64,000 nt of DNA from TMED14 sp963925545 (lineage in GTDB: Bacteria > Bacteroidota > Bacteroidia > Flavobacteriales > Schleiferiaceae): contig CAWUSA010000012.1 in NCBI GenBank assembly GCA_963925545.1, positions 124,001-188,000 on the forward strand. The letters run 5' to 3'. Positions 61,382 through 64,000 of the stretch are shown in pieces. Made by a program: the position numbers and the translations under genes. The notes under the pieces are model-generated. The model ran no database searches. It was not told where the DNA came from and saw nothing but the letters and a program-made list of their open reading frames with translations. The stretch's first letter is position 1; each line of letters starts with the position of its first letter.

Positions 61382-63696
61382 TTCTTGGCTTTACCCTTGC
61401 GGCCTTTTTTTGGCTTGGATGCAGCCTCCTCAATCAAGGCCAGTGCTGCTTCATAAGTCAGGCTTTCGGGCTCCACATCCTTGGGGATGGTGACATTTTT
61501 CTTCTCAAACTTGAGGTAAGGTCCATATCGGCCATTGAGCACGCGAATTTCGCCTTTGTCACCGTCCAGGGTGGCAATATTTGCCTTGCGATCTGCTTCA
61601 AGCTTGGCCTCAATCAACACCATGGCCTCTGTCAGGTTGATGGTGTAAGGGGATTGCTCTTCAGGGATGCTGGCAAAGGTTTTGCTCATCTGCACATAAG
61701 GGCCAAAACGGCCTAGGTTTGCTTTGATATCAACGCCTTCATGGCTACCAAGAACCCGTGGCATCTTCAGTAACTCTAATGCCTCATCCAAGGTGATGGT
61801 TTCAATGGAAAGCTCCGCAGGGATGCTGACAAATTTTGCTTTTTCCGTTTCAGTGGTTTCGCCCACCTGCACTACAGGTCCATAGCGGGCCAGTCGGGCA
61901 ATGACTTTTTTGCCAGTTTTTGGCTGTTCACCCAGGGACCGTTCCCCTTTCTCTGGATCCACGTCCTTGGTGATGCCAACCGTTTCAATGAATGGCTTGT
62001 AGAACGAATTGATCACCTCAGTCCATGATACCTGGCCGCTAGCGACCAAGTCAAATTCTTGTTCAATATTTGCAGTGAAGGCGTAGTCCATCACCGTGTC
62101 AAAATGGCTAATCAGGAAATCAGTAACCACATTGCCAATGTCCGTAGGAACCAGGCGGCCCTTGTTGGCACCAAATTTCTCTTGAATCACTTCCCATGAC
62201 CAGCTGCCTCCTTCAAATGAGCCTATGGTCACATCGCGAACCTTGCCGTCCAAGGTGCCTTTTTGCACATAGGCGCGCTTTTGGATGGTGGTAATGGTTG
62301 GGGCATAGGTTGACGGTCTGCCAATGCCTTTTTCTTCCAAGGCTTTGACCAAACTGGCCTCTGTATAGCGACCCTTGGGTCGGGTGAAGCGCTGACTGGC
62401 TTTTGCGCCAAGCAAAGTCACGTTGCCACCTTCAATCAATGCGGGCAGCAAGCCTACTTCAGCTTCTGACTCATCCTTGCCCTCGAGGTATACTTTCATG
62501 AAGCCATCAAAGGCCACCATTTCGCCTCGGGCCACAAACCGAACCCCGCCTTGGTTGTCTAAGTGAGCTACGGTGCGATCAATTTTTGCATCAGCCATCT
62601 GGCTGGCTAAGGTGCGTCGACGAATCAAGGTGTACAGTTTCTCTTCAGCCTCATCATTGCCACCAGTTTTGATCGACAAGTCTGTTGGGCGAATTGCTTC
62701 GTGAGCCTCTTGTGCACCTTTAGATTTGGTGCTAAACTTCCGCGTGTGAACGTAATTCTCACCGTAGGATTCTGTGATGGCTGCAGCAGCCAAGCCAAGG
62801 GCTTCCTCAGATAGGTTCACGGAATCTGTCCGCATGTAAGTGATCAAACCAACTTCATAAAGTTTCTGAGCAACCGACATGGTTCGGTTCACAGAGAAAC
62901 CCAATTTTCTTGAAGCTTCTTGTTGGAGCGTGCTTGTGGTGAAGGGGGCAGCAGGCTTTCGAGTGCCAGTCTTCTTGGTCAAAGAAGCGACATGAAACGG
63001 GCTGGCTTGCAGGTTGTCAAGCTGTGCTTGCACGGCGTCACTATTTTCAGCTTGACCGGACCAATCGGCCTTGAAAGCTTCACCTTCTGCATTGCTGAAT
63101 TGTCCTTCTACTTTGAAATCGGTGACAGGAACAAAAGCATGGATGTCACGTTCACGTTCCACAATCAGGCGAACGGCAACGGACTGCACTCGTCCAGCGC
63201 TCAACCCACTTTTCACCTTGCGCCACAAGATGGGTGAGAGCTCAAAGCCAACGATGCGATCTAAGACCCGTCGGGCCTGCTGCGCATTGACTAGGTCCAT
63301 GTCTACATGGCGAGGGTTCTCAATGGCACGGGTGATAGCTTTTTTGGTGATTTCGTTGAAAACAATGCGCTTGGTTTTTGCGGGGTCAAGCGACAAGGCC
63401 TCAGCCAGATGCCATGCGATGGCCTCTCCTTCACGGTCTTCATCGGACGCGAGCCAGACGGTGTCGCAAGACTTCACCCATTTTTTCAAATCGCGAACAA
63501 TGTCCTTTTTGTCCTTGCTGATTTCATAATCTGGCATGAAGTGATTCTCTATATCAATGCCCATTGAATTGCTACCACCCTTGGTTAAATCACGGATGTG
63601 ACCAAAGCTGGAGGCCACCTTGAAATCAGGGCCTAAAAATTTCTCAATGGTTTTCGCCTTAGCAGGCGATTCGACGATAACTAAGTTAGATGGCAT
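61378..63696 (-). CDS. topA: DNA topoisomerase I
   Basis: A 772-residue type IA topoisomerase. Toprim LVIVESPAKAKTIEKFLG (5-22) with DEDREGEAIAWHL, the cap and catalytic tyrosine in YEVGLITYMRTDSVNLS, and FTRPKGRYTEASLVKALEEKGIGRPSTYAPTI read in parts. The C terminus carries repeated TopA-C modules (GRYGPYLKFEKK, LGRFGPYVQMSK) instead of zinc fingers and ends in a Lys/Arg-rich tail. It relaxes negative supercoils. First gene of the topA-to-gldN series. Confidence 0.97.
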   Translation of the reverse strand: MPSNLVIVESPAKAKTIEKFLGPDFKVASSFGHIRDLTKGGSNSMGIDIENHFMPDYEISKDKKDIVRDLKKWVKSCDTVWLASDEDREGEAIAWHLAEALSLDPAKTKRIVFNEITKKAITRAIENPRHVDMDLVNAQQARRVLDRIVGFELSPILWRKVKSGLSAGRVQSVAVRLIVERERDIHAFVPVTDFKVEGQFSNAEGEAFKADWSGQAENSDAVQAQLDNLQASPFHVASLTKKTGTRKPAAPFTTSTLQQEASRKLGFSVNRTMSVAQKLYEVGLITYMRTDSVNLSEEALGLAAAAITESYGENYVHTRKFSTKSKGAQEAHEAIRPTDLSIKTGGNDEAEEKLYTLIRRRTLASQMADAKIDRTVAHLDNQGGVRFVARGEMVAFDGFMKVYLEGKDESEAEVGLLPALIEGGNVTLLGAKASQRFTRPKGRYTEASLVKALEEKGIGRPSTYAPTITTIQKRAYVQKGTLDGKVRDVTIGSFEGGSWSWEVIQEKFGANKGRLVPTDIGNVVTDFLISHFDTVMDYAFTANIEQEFDLVASGQVSWTEVINSFYKPFIETVGITKDVDPEKGERSLGEQPKTGKKVIARLARYGPVVQVGETTETEKAKFVSIPAELSIETITLDEALELLKMPRVLGSHEGVDIKANLGRFGPYVQMSKTFASIPEEQSPYTINLTEAMVLIEAKLEADRKANIATLDGDKGEIRVLNGRYGPYLKFEKKNVTIPKDVEPESLTYEAALALIEEAASKPKKGRKGKAKK

Positions 63697-63795
63697 ACTC
63701 TCGGGGTTTTGAACCGCAAATTAAACCCCCAATTCCCATATAAACACGTAAAATTTTACTTCTGCCATTTTGTCACTTGGTCCGGACGTAGTCCG

Positions 63796-63803
63796 TAGAT
63801 TTG
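63796..63803 (+). promoter_or_regulatory. -7 promoter box for miaB
   Basis: TAGATTTG matches TAnnTTTG exactly, only four bases before the ATG at 63808. TTTTG at 63768-63772 is a loose -33 candidate with a somewhat long spacer. Confidence 0.5.
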
Positions 63804-63807
63804 CCAA

Positions 63808-64000
63808 ATGGAACAATTGTCAGGTGAAGTAAAAGTCATGATGGAGGAAAACCGTCAAGGTGAAGCCATGATCAAACCAGGGGTTGGAAGTAAAAAGCTC
63901 TACCTGGAAAGCTACGGTTGTCAGATGAATTTCTCTGATTCAGAAATTGTGGTATCTATCTTGGACAAAGAGGGTTACGAGACCACATCCGACCCTAAAG
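63808..64000 (+). CDS. miaB: tRNA methylthiotransferase MiaB (3' end outside window)
   Basis: The first 64 residues are visible. After a polar start, YLESYGCQMNFSDSEIV holds the first conserved cysteine of the MTTase domain that binds the auxiliary iron-sulfur cluster. MiaB adds 2-methylthio to i6A37 of tRNAs. The frame runs off the end of the window with no stop. It is divergent from topA. Confidence 0.9.
   Translation, partial: MEQLSGEVKVMMEENRQGEAMIKPGVGSKKLYLESYGCQMNFSDSEIVVSILDKEGYETTSDPK

Overview
The window comes from a chromosome of a Bacteroidota bacterium, most likely a marine Flavobacteriales-like lineage. The evidence is a full set of gliding/type IX secretion genes (gldK-gldL-gldM-gldN, a porP/sprF-like gene, gldA, gldB, gldC), an FtsZ ending in the flavobacterial-type tail SFLHDNVD, many lipoproteins with Bacteroidota lipoboxes, few Shine-Dalgarno sites, and repeated TAnnTTTG -7 promoter boxes. 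Most genes are housekeeping genes of moderate GC. Several short blocks are clearly more AT-rich and look acquired.

Layout. Positions 1-5.8 kb hold the 3' end of metG, small lipoproteins, two minor tRNA-Arg genes (CCT and CCG), an AT-rich TIP30-like oxidoreductase bracketed by a duplicated tRNA-end/terminator sequence, a prohibitin, an esterase and a sulfotransferase. Positions 5.9-17.5 kb are an accessory carbohydrate and envelope zone: a sugar porter, an NDP-sugar-type nucleotidyltransferase, a FucP-like permease, a CDP-alcohol phosphatidyltransferase, lipoproteins, a 1041-residue Asp-box propeller protein, an initiator tRNA and a GH109-like secreted protein. Composition shifts sharply inside this zone.

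Positions 17.6-29.9 kb carry translation and ribosome GTPases (era, der, rsgA, hflX), dtd, a MazG-like pyrophosphohydrolase, gldA, a glutaryl-CoA-dehydrogenase-like enzyme and maeB. Positions 29.5-45.8 kb are a complete minus-strand dcw cluster in the order mraZ-rsmH-ftsL-ftsI-murE-mraY-murD-ftsW-murG-murC-ftsQ-ftsA-ftsZ-yqeY. Nearly every junction overlaps, and three TGGGN repeats with 10-bp period (a MraZ operator) lie before mraZ. It makes lipid II with meso-diaminopimelate (MurE DNPR motif) and the divisome.

Positions 46-54.6 kb carry engB, gldC, gldB, nadE, a PafA-like phosphatase, an ABC-F ATPase and smaller genes. Positions 54.7-63.7 kb hold a minus-strand block topA - degenerate arginase-like gene - porP/sprF-like - gldK - gldL - gldM - gldN, closed by a strong terminator. 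This encodes the core motor and ring of type IX secretion and gliding. The window ends inside miaB on the plus strand.

No rRNA, CRISPR array, transposase, integrase or phage gene was seen. The points most worth a second look are the collapsed tRNA-like element at 1.85 kb, the very long acidic linker of FtsZ, the metal-ligand-free arginase homologue next to the type IX genes, the tandem repeat spanning the rsgA start, -7 boxes only 4-9 nt before start codons, and a possible CDP-activated lipid head-group module at 7.3-10.6 kb.
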